From positions 66,877,899 to 66,941,898 of the forward strand of contig OZ034968.1 in the NCBI GenBank assembly GCA_964030785.1: 64,000 nucleotides of DNA. Direction: 5' to 3'. This document shows positions 1-13,396 of the stretch, one piece after another (the first letter of the stretch is position 1; each line of letters opens with the position of its first letter). A program made the position numbers and the translations under genes. The notes beneath the pieces are model-generated. The model saw only the letters and a program-made list of their open reading frames with translations. It was not told the origin of the DNA and made no database searches. Source of the DNA: Siderastrea siderea (lineage: Eukaryota > Cnidaria > Anthozoa > Scleractinia > Rhizangiidae).

Positions 1-3000
1 AGCTGACACCTTTCCGGCTTTCGAAATCCTTGGAAAGAGCGTATTTAACTTTATACAACGATAATTTCACTACATTCATTGTACATCCCCATCAGGAGAA
101 ATAATAGACGAGGAGATCGTAGGTCGTTAGATGAAGAAGAAAGAACTTCAAAGAAATCCAAGATGGCGAATAACCTCGAAGAAGATCTCGAGAATGGCAC
201 AACAATGTAAACGTATTGATCAGATGAAGATCTCGCGGAAACAAGTCTTCTTGAGTTCAAAAAGAGTGCTTATTAACATCCAAACTTTTGCATCCTCTGT
301 CATCGCCGATAACCAAGGGATTAGAAAAGAAATCTAAGGTCTCGGAACCTTGGTGAACGTAATGAACGAAGAAGGACTCAACAATCAGGCGTCCCTCCAA
401 AAACCTAACGGCCAGAACACGGCTTTAAGAATTTCTTGACTGCGACGAATATCCAGCTTAAAGCAACTGCTCAGTAATAGATCTAGAGATGCAAAGCAGC
501 GAATAAGAAAAACCTTGGGAAAACTTTGACATGTTGGAACTGAGCACCTGATTCACGCAAGAATTCCTAAGCCCGGCCCGCAAGACTCGTGTTACACACC
601 AGCAAAGAAAACGTAGCTGAAGCCCTTGAGTTTATTTACAGTCGAACTCGAGGATATTGAAATAGAGATACAAAATAAATCAAGCCGGGCAAATCTGTTA
701 ATAGCAAGGTTCGATAGCTGCAAAATGAAACCGAAAATTTGTACAGAACGTGCAGAACTTGGAAATGCGCAAATGTCAGACTTATTTCAGTCTTAGCAAA
801 TAGGAAATTGTGAAGAATTTTCATTGATAACTGGGTTAATTTTTGGCCGGATGCAGGGCATCGGAAAACTCCTTTCTCTTCGCACCGCTTCGTAAACCTC
901 CTCTGTTTTTGTTTTTTACTTAACCTGACAGCTATTTTTTTGTCTTGTCTTGCCGGTTTTCGTCCGATTCAGCCCTTTGCTAGCCCAACTATGCAAAGTT
1001 TACTAACTTTTTCTTTAGACCGAAAGTCAGCTGTTGAGAAGTCCCTTGCCACTGCATTTCTTCTAGCTCGCATATCGATCTCACACCTTATCTTTGACCA
1101 TAAATTCCATTTTTTGAACATGAGAGAGCTGAATAATACATTAAAAAAGCGCTGGTTTGTTTTAGATGGTTACACAGCCAAAAACTCCCAACGGCGCGCT
1201 TAAACCTCACACCTGGGAGGACGAATGCGGTGGGAAATGATTTTTTTTGCATGATCAGCCAAAGTGCCACGACACTAATTGATCAGCAGAGGACACACAT
1301 CGCATACTTGTAAGCATTTACACCGTAAACGATGTCAAACAGCAATGCAAATTCATGTTTCAAAGATCTTATCTAAGCTGACTTATAGTCAGCACTTTCA
1401 CTTGTGTCAGTTGTCAACTCTGAAGAATACGGGAATACGGGAAGAAAACATCGAAAGCACAAAAAAATTTCCTGCCTCTGAAAAGAAACATGACGGTTTA
1501 AAAATGACCAAATTTGAAACTACGGAATTGTCCCTGAAAATAGTTTGGATGTAATATACGAATTGCCGAAATCAAATCCCCATCTGGACTTCTTTTTTAG
1601 TGAACCTGACTCGATCCTTATTTTTCGCCGCCTTCTCTTATTTTTCTTGTAATTGTTTGTGCAGCCTCTTTTACGCCTTTCTTTTCCGTGGAACGACGCC
1701 TGGCTAAGTTTTCAAGAAAGAGGAAAATTTTACTTGGAAAGAGTACCAGTTGAATAGCCAAATTTTGCCATCGACTTGGCAAGAAAACTTTTCCATCAAG
1801 GTGGGTTGTCTTCAAAGCGCCAAAGCGCCAGCAAAATAGAAAAAATAAAGAAAAGAAATCGCCAAAAGGAGTACGAAAAATCGCCGAAAAGTTAGTCAAT
1901 CCAATTTTCTTAAAACTGCCGGAAATTGATAGAAACGTTTACTATTTATGTTGCAGGGCACAATTTGGTCTATTCGGCCGCAATGTAGCTGAAAATGCTA
2001 TTTTCCGGAACACCTCAAGGAGCAAATAGCCGAGTTAAAGGAACTCAATATCTGTTTAGGATAGCGAACGAGTTTCTTAGACGTGGGGAGAGATTCTAGA
2101 CTACCAACATGACCCATATAATAGTTTATGTAGATGTTCATGTTCACCAGACTGGCATAAATGGGTGTAGCCCAGGGACACTTAAGTGAGTATTGAACAC
2201 TTTAAAAATTCCTTATTCTGGTTCAATTAATCTTGTAGGACCAACCGCGAGTGTGCCTCAAATCAGCAAAATATAAACCTCCTCGTCTAGCATTCAGGTT
2301 TTTTTGCGCTGGCACTGCTATTTCCCCCGGCATGTTTGCGTGCGCGTCTTGACGTCTCCTGTAGTGCAACACTCGTGACTCTTTGCGTGTCAGTGCAGCC
2401 AAAGCTCCGGGAAGCAGAAAGTGTCCCCAGCTGAAGCTCGCGAATGATCCAGGTCGACTTGTCCCCCCGATATCGTGCTTACGTTTGTCGTTCTGTGGGT
2501 CTTCTGTGGTCAGTTATGTCGTAAAATATGACCTTATATTAGTCAAACATGGTCAAGAACAATCGGAACTGAGCTGTGGTTCCGGCGAGCTGATCCGTCA
2601 GCTGTGACGCAAGCTCGCTGTTACTATTATTGGTTGATGAAAGAGAGCGAACTTGAAAGAATGCTTGTTTGAAAAGCTGTCATTCGCAATACAAGATCCA
2701 CTGCGTCACAAGGGGCTGCGAGATACCGAGTTGCAGCATACGGAAAAGCGTAAAAACATGATAATAAAAAGCATAACAAAAAGACAAAAAGAACCAAGAA
2801 AAATGCTAGGCAACGGTTTGGAATTGTTAACACTTCATTAGTCACGGCAGTTGAGTATTTCGCACTCTATAGTCGCTTTTGTCAATTCTTGTAGCATGGT
2901 TAAAGTCAATTAAATGTTCATTTGTCCAAGCGTGACTTGAAATATTTGAGCCTTTTGTACACTGGTTGACGTTTCTCATACAGCGAAATCGAACTAACAC

Positions 3001-4907
3001 ATCTTTTCTGGATTTGATTTCTGAGCTGGATTACATAGCTCAATCATCTTAACATGACTTAATCGAAAATCTACCACAAGGTCCGACCAAAACAAAAAAA
3101 AAACTTGGTATGAAGCGTGATCTTAGACGGAATAATTATCTCCTACAACCTGGCAAGCGAAAGTTGCCTGAAATAAATACATCGTAAGGGCGAGTAGAAC
3201 AAATGCTTTCTTAAACACTACTTTTCTTGAATTTATAATTTAGTGAAGCTGACAGTGATCCATGATACGCGGACTTCAATCTTATTACCCCGGCATCTCT
3301 TATTTTCAAATTATAAACTCTCACGTAATCTTTACTTAGCATTCACTTTCACTAAAATCTACTGTTAAATTATAAAATCTTAGGCAACTGGTTTGACTGT
3401 TTATTTAGTGCCGTACATGATGGGGGTCTGACCTCATAGGTCGGGATGTTATATTATGGGTTGGGATATAAGTCGGGGTGTTATGTTATTGGTCTGCGTG
3501 GGGGCGTGATATTGGATATAAATGTAACTCCAACAGTAGTAGGGATATTTTACCACATTTAGGGCTCACTCATGCACAACAACAATCGATTCATCAACGA
3601 GTGTTTCTTTCATTTCTGTGTGCCGCGTACAGTTCCACTCCTCCTTGCGGAAAACTCTGAGGTTATGTTTTAATACCGTCAGAAACTTAGGTTTCGAATT
3701 CTAAGGCTTACGGGCACTGATACGTTACCCCAGAAGAAGTTTGTTTATGGTATGACTTCACCTTTAAGCATTTCATGGATGGTATGTTCATCTGTTTGTC
3801 TTTTGTTTAATTTTAGTTCGTTGATCTGTTAGAAATATTACTTGATACAACTTAGAATCTTTCGGTACTGTTATTTTAGGGCTATATGCTCGGAAGGCGG
3901 GAAGGGTCGATAGAACATTTTCGAAGAATTTCGAAGGAATGGCCTGTTCAAACATCTTGATAATATTTGATGTTTGTCTGGAATTGCCAAGTGATCCAAA
4001 AACGTTTTTGGTTTTGTGCATACCATACAGTCGCTGACTCACGGAATTAAACCCAGTTTGAGATAGAATCAACTTTAGTATTAAAGTCTGCTGTCTTTGT
4101 ATGGAAGTCGCAAGTGATTTTAAGTTATCTTGGTTTTTGCGGCATACATGTACGCACGACTACACAGCGTTCGTGACGCTATTGTCCCCTTACTTACTTA
4201 AAAAGCTGGGATCAGCGATGGTGTGACGCAGCTCTGATGAGTTTCGTAGTACCAGCTTGATCAGAATATGAAACCCCCTCGGGTGGATGGCATATCGGAG
4301 GCTGAAAGATGGTCCGAAAAATTAACAGTTGGCCAAGAAGCGCAGTTATGAGGGCAACTGTGAAAATCATCCTCCAATATACTAATCGCCTGGAAGGTGT
4401 TCATTTACTGATTGCCCGATGACGTAGCAGACTCGACCTACGTCATATAATAGCTGACAGATCTCTTTTTTTTCCCGTGACAATTGTGACAACGCCTGCG
4501 CGCGTTCTTTACAGTGAGGTTAAATCTCTTTCAACTTTCCACTTCACCAGAGTAGCAAAAACTGAAAATGAAACATCGTGGTTCCTTTCCTAAATCCCCA
4601 CGGGGTGTAATTGGCAATGGCAACAGTGAACCGAGCACTGAATGCAATGTAATCATATTTAATGTATGGGTACGTTTTCAACTTAAATATTGGACCTTTT
4701 TTGTAAGTCTGCTAGTTTTCTTACTTCTATTGTTTTGCAAATTTCTTTGTTACCTTGGGAGACATGCCTGTAAATTGCTCCTAAAATGGATCAAACAGAA
4801 GAATTGTTTGTCTCAAATAATGTGTCCTGAGATAAATGTACGGACTGTGAATACGTATCTGCTAACGGCGACTTCACAATAAACAAACTTTTGCAAACTC
4901 GTATTGA

Positions 4908-5038
4908 CATATATGATGTGGTTCAACTTTATCCTTGGTTCAATTTTTACTTTCCTTTGTCTTATACTTGTTACAAAAACTAAGGAAAATAAAAATTGAA
5001 CCAAGGATAAAATTGAACCACAACATAATATGATATAC
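4908..5038. repeat. Short inverted repeat, MITE-like
   Basis: Two arms of about 43 bp, at about 4915-4957 and 4981-5026, are reverse complements of each other with few mismatches; both contain the motif TTCAA...TATCCTTGGTTCAATTTT or its complement. The loop is about 25 bp. This is the structure of a small non-autonomous DNA transposon remnant. No target duplication was identified with certainty. Confidence 0.6.
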
Positions 5039-5348
5039 ATGCAGAAGTTTGCCAATGTGAAAAATGTTTTCGTGACACAGTTTTATACACCTGCCAGTTT
5101 GAATTTGCCAACACTAATTTTGAACTAAAAATTAACAGGCGAACTATACTGGCACAGTGTAATCTCTTGTCAAGCTTCCTGATGGTGATTTTCCGATCAG
5201 AAATTAAGCTGAGTCTCTCTCATAAGAACGTCTCCTTTCTAGTGAAGGGCAGCCCATGTGCAAACATTCAACGTGTGTGATAGTGTGAATGTGCCTCAGT
5301 TACCCTCGGAGCACCACAGATATCTCAGTATCTACTGCAATGTGTACA

Positions 5349-5381
5349 CCCCCCCCCCCCCCCACCACACACACACACACG
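5349..5381. repeat. Poly-C followed by CA microsatellite
   Basis: A run of C residues is followed directly by alternating CA dinucleotides. It is simple sequence with no coding content. Confidence 0.9.
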
Positions 5382-5622
5382 CACAAAACGGCAGAAAGCG
5401 GCTCATTCTCGCTGTAAAATGCGGTAAAACACGCTATTAATAAAAGACGTCAAGAGTGTCAAAAAACTACATGTAACAATTATAAATGGCTCGCCTTGTA
5501 ACACACGTCTCGCAATACACCAAAAAACCTCTCCTTTTGCATGTCGTGTGCATTAGAGGCACTCACATTGTGACTTGTTTTAAATGCTTTTCGTTTCGTT
5601 TTTTTTTTTTTGCAGAGTTAAA

Positions 5623-8600
5623 ATGAGAATTAACATTCTTTCTTGTCGATTCCTGCTGCTAACTACTGGGTTTTTCTTGGTTAACGTTGTGCTGTGGTCA
5701 CGCTTAAAAGGTTTGTAAACAGCGTTTACTTACAGCGATGTACAATTTTCTTTTCTCTTATATTGCACGGGAGGCGATCGGGCAATCAGTGATTATCCGT
5801 GAATGAGTGAGGGGAACAGGGATAAAGAGGCCGGGAAAGGGGGGGGGGGAAGCCGGAAAATGTCATTTGAGATGAGGAAAAGTGCGAGAAATATGGAAAA
5901 CCCCCCTTATCATTGCGTATTATTTTACAAAAGTAAAAGTACAAAGAGGCGGAAGCGGCGACAAATGTCGACCAACCAAAGTCCCCTATTTTGGGGGGTT
6001 GAACGAGTTCGCCCTCTCTGAGCTTGTTGAGCGGCCATATTTAACAACACCAAGAGTGAGATCTGGGGGAGAGTTCAAGGCCACTGCATCATGTTTTCTT
6101 TGTTTCTGTAGAGATAGATCATATGGTCAAAGTTTTTCTCAGTCTTGAACCAATATAGCGCACGTAGTGTGTTCGTTCCTTTACAAAGGTATATTTACTA
6201 ATCATTATGTCATAATGACCCACATTTCAGCTCCCCACAGAAACCTGGAAGCGTTTGCTTTCGTGGCTACAGATGATAAATACGTCGAGCGAGCTACGGT
6301 AACTGCTTTCTCTTTGAAAGAAGTGGGAGCGTCTAAGCCAATAGTCCTGATCTGTACTCCAGGGGTAGCCTCTGTTTCACGGTGAGGTTGGCCACATCAT
6401 GTTATACAATCATAACAGTGGACGGCTTTTAAAATGCTATAAAAAATTCAAACTCAGATTAGTAAAAAGGGATAAGAAAAGATTGGTGCACGAGAGTTGC
6501 AGATCGTACGCCGGAGGAAATGACTGACTCTCGACGATTGTCATGAAAATTTCACATGTTAATACTCTTACTGCTTAATCTAATGTATAATTTGACTAGA
6601 CTTCAAACTCTTTAAAAGAGCAAGAGGGTGAGTCAACTTTTCTCAACATTCATCTACTTTCATTGACTTTTAATCATAACCTGTGAACACGCTCTATTAA
6701 AAAAAAAAAAGGTAGACGCCACCGTCGGTGCCTATTGAGTTATGGATGTATTTGAGAGGTTTGTTAAACACACAAGCATCTGGTCGGAATATCGCCAAGA
6801 GCATCCTCGGAGACCCAGGGGCAGATAGTCGGGGGGAGAGGCAGATAAAACTGGCGAAATCAGTGCGAGCTAAAGCCTGGTGCAAGCGAAAGTTTACAAG
6901 ACGGGCTGGAACAGCCCCTGGGAGGATACCTTTAATGGACTAGTTCAAGAACCCATTTGTGCTCTTGCTTTTGATTGAGCATAAATTTCACAATTCACAA
7001 TTTATTCACAACAAAATTCACAAAAAATACATTAAATTACATTACACTCCGTATAAGACGGCACGAAAGGATCGGGGAAATAAGCTGATCGCTGATTGGG
7101 CACAAAAATTTCAATGCCTCAAAATTTGTGCTCAATCAGAAGCAAGAACGCAAACGGGCTCTTGAACTAGTCCGTTAAAGGTATTGCATTTTTGAGGCAT
7201 TGTATCCTCCCAGGGGCTGTTCCCACCCGTCTTGTAAACTTTCGCCCGCACCAGGCTTCAGCTCGCACCGATTTCGCCCGTTTTATCTGCCTCTCGCCCC
7301 GACTATCTGCCCCTGGGTCTCTGAGGATGCGCCAAGAGCGACTCTTGCGCTTTTTTCGCGCTTAGCAACATACCGCATGCATCCGCCATAACTCAATAGT
7401 GCGCACTGGGCCGTTTACCACTTGTTAAATGTTCTTGCGGGAAACGAGAAGTGAACCAATTTTTGTGAGCGACCCACGTCGTAGTAAATGACAGCAATGT
7501 AAAATTTGGTGTGACCTTATGTTAGTTTAACCATATAACCTTACTTTTAGTCGAATCTTCTTTACTCCACATTGTTTTTTTTAACTAATGTGAACGTTCA
7601 ACATCGTACAACAAAGTTGTTCTCAACAGGGCTGCAACGATACATTTTCCCACGATACTATCTATATCTCGATACAAGGGCCACGATGCTATACACGATA
7701 CGATACATTACTATGTGCGACAAAAGTAAAGTCACCAACAACTTAGACTACTTTCAAATAATTTATTTCATAATAATAACACAACATTAAATCGCCTTAC
7801 AAGAGCTAAAATGCAGAGTTTGGGTAAGGAATATTAAAGACAGTGCTTTGAAAATTTGTTGATGTAGCATATTTTGTTGCATAGTAGCGATATCTTATTC
7901 AAATGTCGATATTCGTATCCCGGGAAAAATATCGCGGTTCACCGGTGCATCTGTGCATCGTGGCAGCCCTAGTTTCCAACAGAGTTGGTTGAAGTTGAAT
8001 CCGTTTGACAGAGGTCTGAGATATTTCTTGCTCCACAGGCTTCGAAATCTTAGCATCTTCGACGAAGTCGTGATTAGACCTGAGCTAAACGTTCCTCAAA
8101 ACGACCGGAACCCAAATCTCGTGCTGAGACCCTGGCTGACAAAAACCTTCTCCAAACTCAACATTTGGACGCTTACTTCTTACAGCAAGATAGTCTACCT
8201 TGATTCAGATATTCTGGTTCTGAAAAATATCGATGATTTGTTCGAGCGTGAAGAGCTCTCGGCTGGTTCCGAGGACTTGTGGCCAGATGTCTTCAACAGC
8301 GGAGTTTTAGTGATAGAGCCCTCCCAGACAACATTTGAAAGACTGATTGAACGGGCACAATCAGAACCCAGCTGGGACGGTATGCTGTAATGATAGCCAT
8401 TAGGCATGGTTGCACAACCATGGTAATAGTGATAGCTAAATTGAAGAGTACAACGCAACTCTAGCTTCAAGGCGTTTCCACTAAATATTGGCTACGTTGT
8501 TAGAGCAAGCACTGGGGATCGCACAAGCTTAGGACCCGTTTGTTCGAATGTCGATTAACGCTAACCCTGGGTTTAAACTTAAGTAAAGGTCCTGCTTCCC

Positions 8601-10136
8601 TTGTGGAAAAGAGTTTCCACAGCTTATTTTAAGTGGTCGTTTGAAAGCAACCAAAGTTAAAATAAAGGACTGAAAGAATATTTCAGGAATTCTCAATTTC
8701 TCATCTCTTGGCTCAAGACGAAATAAAAAATCAATCCTGGGTTAGCTTAATCCTGCTTTCATCAACGGGGCCCTTGTCACGAGTGCTTTTCTTGTTTCTA
8801 CGCAGCCTGCGATGAATTTTAGCATGGTGTTTCTTATACCGAAGTGATAGCTTTCATACACCGGAGCTCGTTTACACCGTTGTTAGTAAAATGCAAATGA
8901 AGTCAACCCTACTCCAGTAATCACGGCGTTCGAGTAAAATCCAGAAATGAAAAAGAATTGCATTTGTTTCTTTCTTAGACTGTGGCCAGCGAAAGCGAAC
9001 ACAGACACAGAGACAATTACTCTACGATCCCAGCTGACCACGTAAACTGAATATATACTGTTTTTTAGGGACTGACCAAGGATTGCTAAATGACGTCTTT
9101 GGTGAGCTGTGGCGAAATGCTGCGAACAGGCGCCTTCCTTACACGTACAATATGGCGTACACAACATTCAAAATCTATCGAAGCGCACATAATAGGTGAG
9201 GAGAACCTTAGTAGAGCTGGTTTATTCTAGCTAGTTGCCTACCATCAAGATAAGAGTGTTCTTTTTTAAATAAACACCCAAGACAATTTTCTTGAGTGAA
9301 ATGTCCCTCGAAATTTCGTAACATGAGAACATCTTGTTTGCGGCAGAAAGATAAACAGAATGTTGTTTTGAGTACAGACAAAGACCAGCTAGAATTTTCG
9401 GAAAGCCAAGCAGCTTGTTATTTTGGCTAATGAGACTCCCTTTTCCCTAAAATTTTCTGTTCCCATAAAAATCAGCGCCAGGCTCCTGTCAACGCACAAC
9501 AGTCTATCGCCTACGGACAGAAAACCCATAAAGTCAGATACCACGCAGCTCTCAACAACCTCTAATTTCATTGGACCTTGGTATCACAGAGCTCTATTGT
9601 TTTCAGGGCTAGGGTCCATTGTTCTGTTGTTTGTTCTATTGTTTTCTCAGCGAATCAGAGGAGACCTTATAAGAGCTGCCCTAAAGTCTTCAAAACAATA
9701 TAAGAAAACATGCAGAATACCAAAGAGGGGGCCCAAACTTACTCGTTCCTAACTACTTTTTTTGTCTCTAAATGACATTCCTCACTATCCGGAGCTTCCC
9801 GGCATGTTGTCGTATTTATTTTTTAGATAATATATCAGATCCTTTATTTCTCTAGGTCAGCAGTTGGCGACATCGACTGAGGTTTATAAGCCTCCCTGCA
9901 CATCCTTCACGCGCTTTACTCTACCTGTTTCTTCAGGACACACTTGACTTGGTTGTTTTTATTTTTTGTCTGTCAGATTTAAAGATCAAATCAAAGTTGT
10001 TCACTTTCTCGGTACACTGGAGAAGAAACCGTGGGATTATCAGTTGAACGAATCAACAAATGAGTTAGAGCCTGATGCAGACATTTATGTGCAGAAATGG
10101 TGGAATATTTATCTGACATACGTCAAGGGACACTGA
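5623..10136 (+). CDS. Glycosyltransferase family 8 (glycogenin-like), type II membrane form, five exons
   Basis: Coding exons read as 5623-5710, 6231-6381, 8039-8379, 9069-9195 and 9977-10136. All internal borders are AG/GT, phases agree, and the total is 867 nt (288 residues plus stop). Exon 1 encodes a hydrophobic stretch (LLLTTGFFLVNVVLW) that looks like a signal anchor, placing the enzyme in the Golgi/ER lumen rather than the cytosol, unlike true glycogenin. Exon 2 has the nucleotide-sugar-binding start (FAFVATDDKYV). Exon 3 has the metal-binding DxD motif YLDSD near residue 135 and the family motif VFNSGVLVIEPS; exon 4 has DQGLLND. These place it in the GT8 fold; donor and acceptor sugars are unknown. 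Intron 2 contains two transposon-derived repeats. Similar proteins are annotated glycogenin-like or glucuronosyltransferase-like. Confidence 0.82.
6731..7400. repeat. Foldback (long inverted repeat) element in the GT8 intron 2
   Basis: The arm at about 6731-6985 recurs inverted at about 7130-7400. The matching part includes the motif CCCAGGGGCAGATAGTC and its complement and a shared TATTGAGTTATGG near the outer ends. Arms are roughly 250 bp and diverge by several percent. No protein is encoded. This is typical of a foldback or MITE-type DNA transposon. Confidence 0.75.
7627..7971. mobile_element. hAT-type MITE
   Basis: The termini CAGGGCTGCAACGAT and ATCGTGGCAGCCCTA are near-perfect inverted repeats. 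The flanks GTTCTCAA (7619-7626) and GTTTCCAA (7972-7979) match at six of eight positions, which fits the 8-bp target duplication of hAT elements. The interior is AT-rich with degenerate CGATAC repeats and no open frame. It lies in intron 2 of the GT8 gene. Confidence 0.7.
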
Positions 10137-10436
10137 CACAGAAATGAAGAAACTGCTAATTCCAATCTTAAGCGACTATGATTGTTCAGATAAGAAGTGT
10201 CGCGTAAAAGCCTAGCAATTACGAAAACTGAATTCATTACCAATGCCGTATTTTTCAAATAATAACGGGCAACCATAAGTCTTCTTCTGTGCTTTAAAAG
10301 TTGGTTATAATTCAATGGACTGCCATTATTTGAGGAAATATGAATAGTAAATGAAAAACAACCAGCACCGACTTGAGACCCCAGGAGAGGGGGTATTCCA
10401 GATTTCTAGCGACGTGGATGATCAAATAGGGGCAAA

Positions 10437-10570
10437 AATCGAAACCCAAAAAAATCCCTAGAGCTTCCAACGAAATCCCAAAAAACCCTGGACCAAAAAT
10501 TAAATCGAAACCCAAAAAAATCCCTAGAGCTTCCAACGAAATCCCAAAAAATCCTGGACCAAAAATTAAC
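10437..10570. repeat. Tandem duplication of a 66-bp unit
   Basis: Two adjacent near-identical copies begin with ATCGAAACCCAAAAAAATCC and include CCTAGAGCTTCCAACGAAATC. They are followed by poly-C/poly-A runs and by weaker related sequence up to about 10870. It is a dispersed repeat downstream of the GT8 gene. Confidence 0.8.
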
Positions 10571-11144
10571 CCCCCCCCCCCAAAAAAAAAAAAACAAAAA
10601 AACAAAAAACAAAAATCCCGTGCCGAATTTTCAAGCCTTAAAAATTTCCACAGAGGATTTCATGATATAACACGAACTACGCAGTCAGCACTACCAAGAA
10701 TCTTGAGATTGTTTTAAATACCCCCCAAAATCCCTATTTAAATCTAGCCACACACGAAAAATTACTTGCTTTAATTCTCCTACCCAAAAGAATCCCGGAA
10801 ACGAAAATTTCAAACCCCCAAAAATCCTTTGATCATTCCCATCACTTGAAATCCGGAGTACCCCCCTGGGCTTGAAACCGTAACTTTATTTCAAACAAAA
10901 ATGTAGTAAATACGTGACATTGCCTGTGTCCCTCTCCTTTGATCGTTTACCGTGCGAGCAGAGGTTTCTTGGTCGCCCTGTGTTCCGGCGGGTGACGAGA
11001 ATTCTGCTGTTGACACTTGTTGTAAAATGCAACTGAAAACAGGTCTTGCACCATGGTTTGCTATCGTGGTCTGCTCTGTTCAAATCAATCCTTGAAATTC
11101 AAATCGTTAGGTTTAAACATATGCAATACTATAGCATTCTCCTC

Positions 11145-11327
11145 AGGGCCGTAGCCAGAAAAAAGTTTGACTGAGGCAATGTCCAGGGTTAAAAATATGA
11201 CTGAGGCAATGTCCATGGTGAAATTCTCTTCCTAGGTATTTAGGGTGTTAAACGAAAAAAATGACTGAGAAAACGAAAAACATGACTGAGGCAAGTGCCT
11301 CGGGTGCCTCATACTGGCTACGGTCCT
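11145..11327. mobile_element. Small MITE with AGGGCCGTAGCCAG ends
   Basis: AGGGCCGTAGCCAG at 11145 is mirrored by CTGGCTACGGTCCT at 11314-11327. The interior repeats GACTGAGGCAATGTCC. It is non-coding and ends about 25 bp outside the Polinton target duplication, so it is a separate older insertion. Confidence 0.65.
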
Positions 11328-11350
11328 GCAGTACTTAACAAAATGTAATA

Positions 11351-11356
11351 TAGAAT
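11351..11356. repeat. Polinton target-site duplication, left
   Basis: TAGAAT directly precedes the TIR terminus AGTAGTAATGTGGGCC and is identical to the hexamer after the right TIR (33107-33112). A 6-bp duplication is the known signature of Polinton/Maverick integration. Confidence 0.93.
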
Positions 11357-11771
11357 AGTAGTAATGTGGGCCCGTATGGCACAAATGGAGGCTTCTGATT
11401 GGTCGGTGACGTCATGACCGGAACCGGAAGTCACGTGTTTTTTAATAGGGGAAAACCGCTGACCAGTTGGAAAAAGGGATCGCGGGCTCATGCAACCGGA
11501 AGGCACGTGATTTGGAAAGGGAAACCGCTGACGAGTAGGAAAAAGGGATCGTGGGCTCATGCAACCGGAAGTCACGTGATTTGGAAAGGGAAACCGCTGA
11601 CGAGTAGGAAAAAGGGATCGTGGGCTCAAGGGGAAGTAAACCCGCTGAGAAAACGCGGGCTCAAAGTCCAAAGTCCAATTGTGGGAACGGGGGTGGTCCT
11701 TGACTCCAAAAAACAACACAAAAAATTTTAACAAATAATTTATTGTCAAACTTTTTTCACAACAAGTGAGA
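11357..11771. repeat. Polinton left terminal inverted repeat
   Basis: The sequence is the reverse complement of 32693-33106 with few differences. It holds a CRE (TGACGTCA, 11407-11414), three spaced copies of a 69-72 bp module with an ETS-type CCGGAAG motif followed by an E-box (CACGTG at about 11432, 11504, 11573), and on the - strand an AATAAA (11739-11744). Adenovirus ITRs likewise carry host factor sites beside the replication origin; a protein-primed origin at the extreme end is expected for this family but not visible as such. Confidence 0.93.
11739..11744 (-). terminator. Poly(A) signal AATAAA at the inner part of the left TIR
   Basis: On the - strand the hexamer AATAAA lies where a leftward transcript from the left arm would end. 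Because it sits in the TIR, the right end has the same signal on the + strand (32722-32727), serving rightward transcripts. Confidence 0.55.
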
Positions 11772-12559
11772 GAAAACAAAAATGAGTCCAAAGTCTAAAC
11801 TGGATATGGTGGCTTGCGACGATGTCTGGAGGCATGATTCCATGAAGAGAGGCCCCCTGGTAGAGGACGAGGGCACAATGACGAACTATGCAAGCCAGGC
11901 AGCGGCACGGAGTCCAAAGTTCAATGTCCTGGGAAGGAACACGCGCCCTGGGAAAGAGTATAAGTTGATCAGAAAAGTAATAATTTGCGAACAAATAATT
12001 CTGACCTAAAGCATGACCTTTGTATTTTAAAACGAATGAAGCGTATCCGTTTGCCAAACAGAATTAGAAGAACATAGCTTTCCAATTGACAGTTGTAAAA
12101 CAGAATTAAATTTATTCACAGTAAACAGATTGAATTTACGACAAAATGTGTCAAATGTGTGCAACACTGTGCAATAATCTGTAAACAAAACCAAAAGAGA
12201 ATTTCTAGTAGTTTCGAAGCGAACACGCGTCTCCAATTACAAAATACAAAGCGACAAATAAAATAACAGCAATCAAAACAAACGAAAAATGCCGATCAAC
12301 GATTAAATGAATTTGCCTAGCGAACTTAAAGTGAAAGCACAAATAGATAAACTAGATTTGCTTGAATCACGAAACAGAATTATAACTCTAAGTTTATACT
12401 AAAATGATACGCTTAATAAAACTATACAGTAATTAACGAGGTCAAGTACCTAATTTATAGGCGACCGATGGTAACCGGTAGATATGGAGTTCCGCTTTTA
12501 GGCTTGGCTAAATCTATATATATTTTTTTAGCTGACAGTCAGAAAAAAATGATGCTTAC

Positions 12560-13148
12560 TTTGCGTGGAGGTTTGCTTGTTGTTTTCAACAAGCCGCTCG
12601 CTTTCTTCTCGGCGAAAATACGAGTTGTCATCTCGTTTGTCTCACCGCGTTACAGTCAGCACATCGTTGGACTGTGGAAAAAAGAAATACAGAGAGTGAG
12701 TAAAAATAAATCAAATAGTCTTTCGGGTAGAAAAGGATTTTTTCACAACAACGCGGGGAATGGGAAAACATTGCGAGCTAAACAGAACCGCTTCGGTTTT
12801 CAATTTTTTTTCGAGGCGACAAAAAATTAGTTTCATTTCGAAAAACAAAACTAGTAAACGAGTATTATAAGACACACTGTTTTTTAATCGAAAAGTTCGT
12901 CGTTGTGGGAAAAACAGGCTAAACACTTCAATATTTTTAGCCGGCAGCAAAACACAACACTTACCTCGTGTTAAGCTTTCGCTGTTTTCAAAACATCCAT
13001 TCGGCGGCTTTTCCAGATAAAAATCTCCCACATTTTTCGCTGAAATCTTAGCTGTCATCGTTTTGTTTGTAAAGCCGAGGGTTGCTGGGGTAAAGCGATG
13101 AATAAATCTGTGAAAAAACTGTCGTAAGTCTCCCTGACCTTCCTCCAT
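12560..13148 (-). CDS. Candidate spliced accessory gene, - strand (function unknown)
   Basis: The ATG at 13148 lies about 36 nt downstream of TATATAAG (13184-13192), the same spacing as in other genes of this element. Exon 1 (13148-12965, 61 codons) ends at a strong donor, GAG/GTAAGTG. A strong acceptor (TTTCTTTTTTCCACAG) opens a second exon at 12671, which ends at AAA/GTAAGC (12560). Joined in phase, exon 2 adds about 14 codons with a CxxC (CADC) before a stop, giving about 75 residues. A third exon near 11746-11940 with a Cys/His cluster is possible, followed by the TIR poly(A) signal. I recognise no domain. The exon structure needs RNA evidence; a captured host fragment is the alternative. 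Confidence 0.35.
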
Positions 13149-13365
13149 CTTGAAAAAAAGAAAGTTCGGGGGTAATTTTGCTGCTTATATAGCTAAACAG
13201 TATGACCTTATTTGGTTAGGATTGGTTGTGATTGGTCAGTCCCAGTCAGGCCATGGTCAAGGTCCAAGGCCATGGTCAAAGTATCAGCCGATCAGAAGCA
13301 GAGTTTCACAACAACGCGGGAATGGGAAAACATTGCGAGCTAAACAGAACCGCTTCGGTTTTCAA

Positions 13366-13396
<31 letters not shown>

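Larger units (their letters stand above)
1..5600. other. Region with no recognisable gene
   Basis: Only short open frames without recognisable domains or convincing splice contexts are visible on either strand. The sequence is AT-rich, with one inverted repeat (near 4908-5038) and a poly-C/CA microsatellite. The distal end presumably holds the 5' untranslated exon of the glycosyltransferase gene that starts at 5623, but I cannot place it. Confidence 0.5.

Noticed and set aside
131..337. Lysine-rich open frame as a gene
   Set aside because: It has no domain, no convincing splice or promoter context and is within the length expected by chance.
5623..10136. True cytosolic glycogenin
   Set aside because: The joined product has an N-terminal hydrophobic signal anchor and no visible glycogenin C-terminal tail; GT8 family is the safest call.
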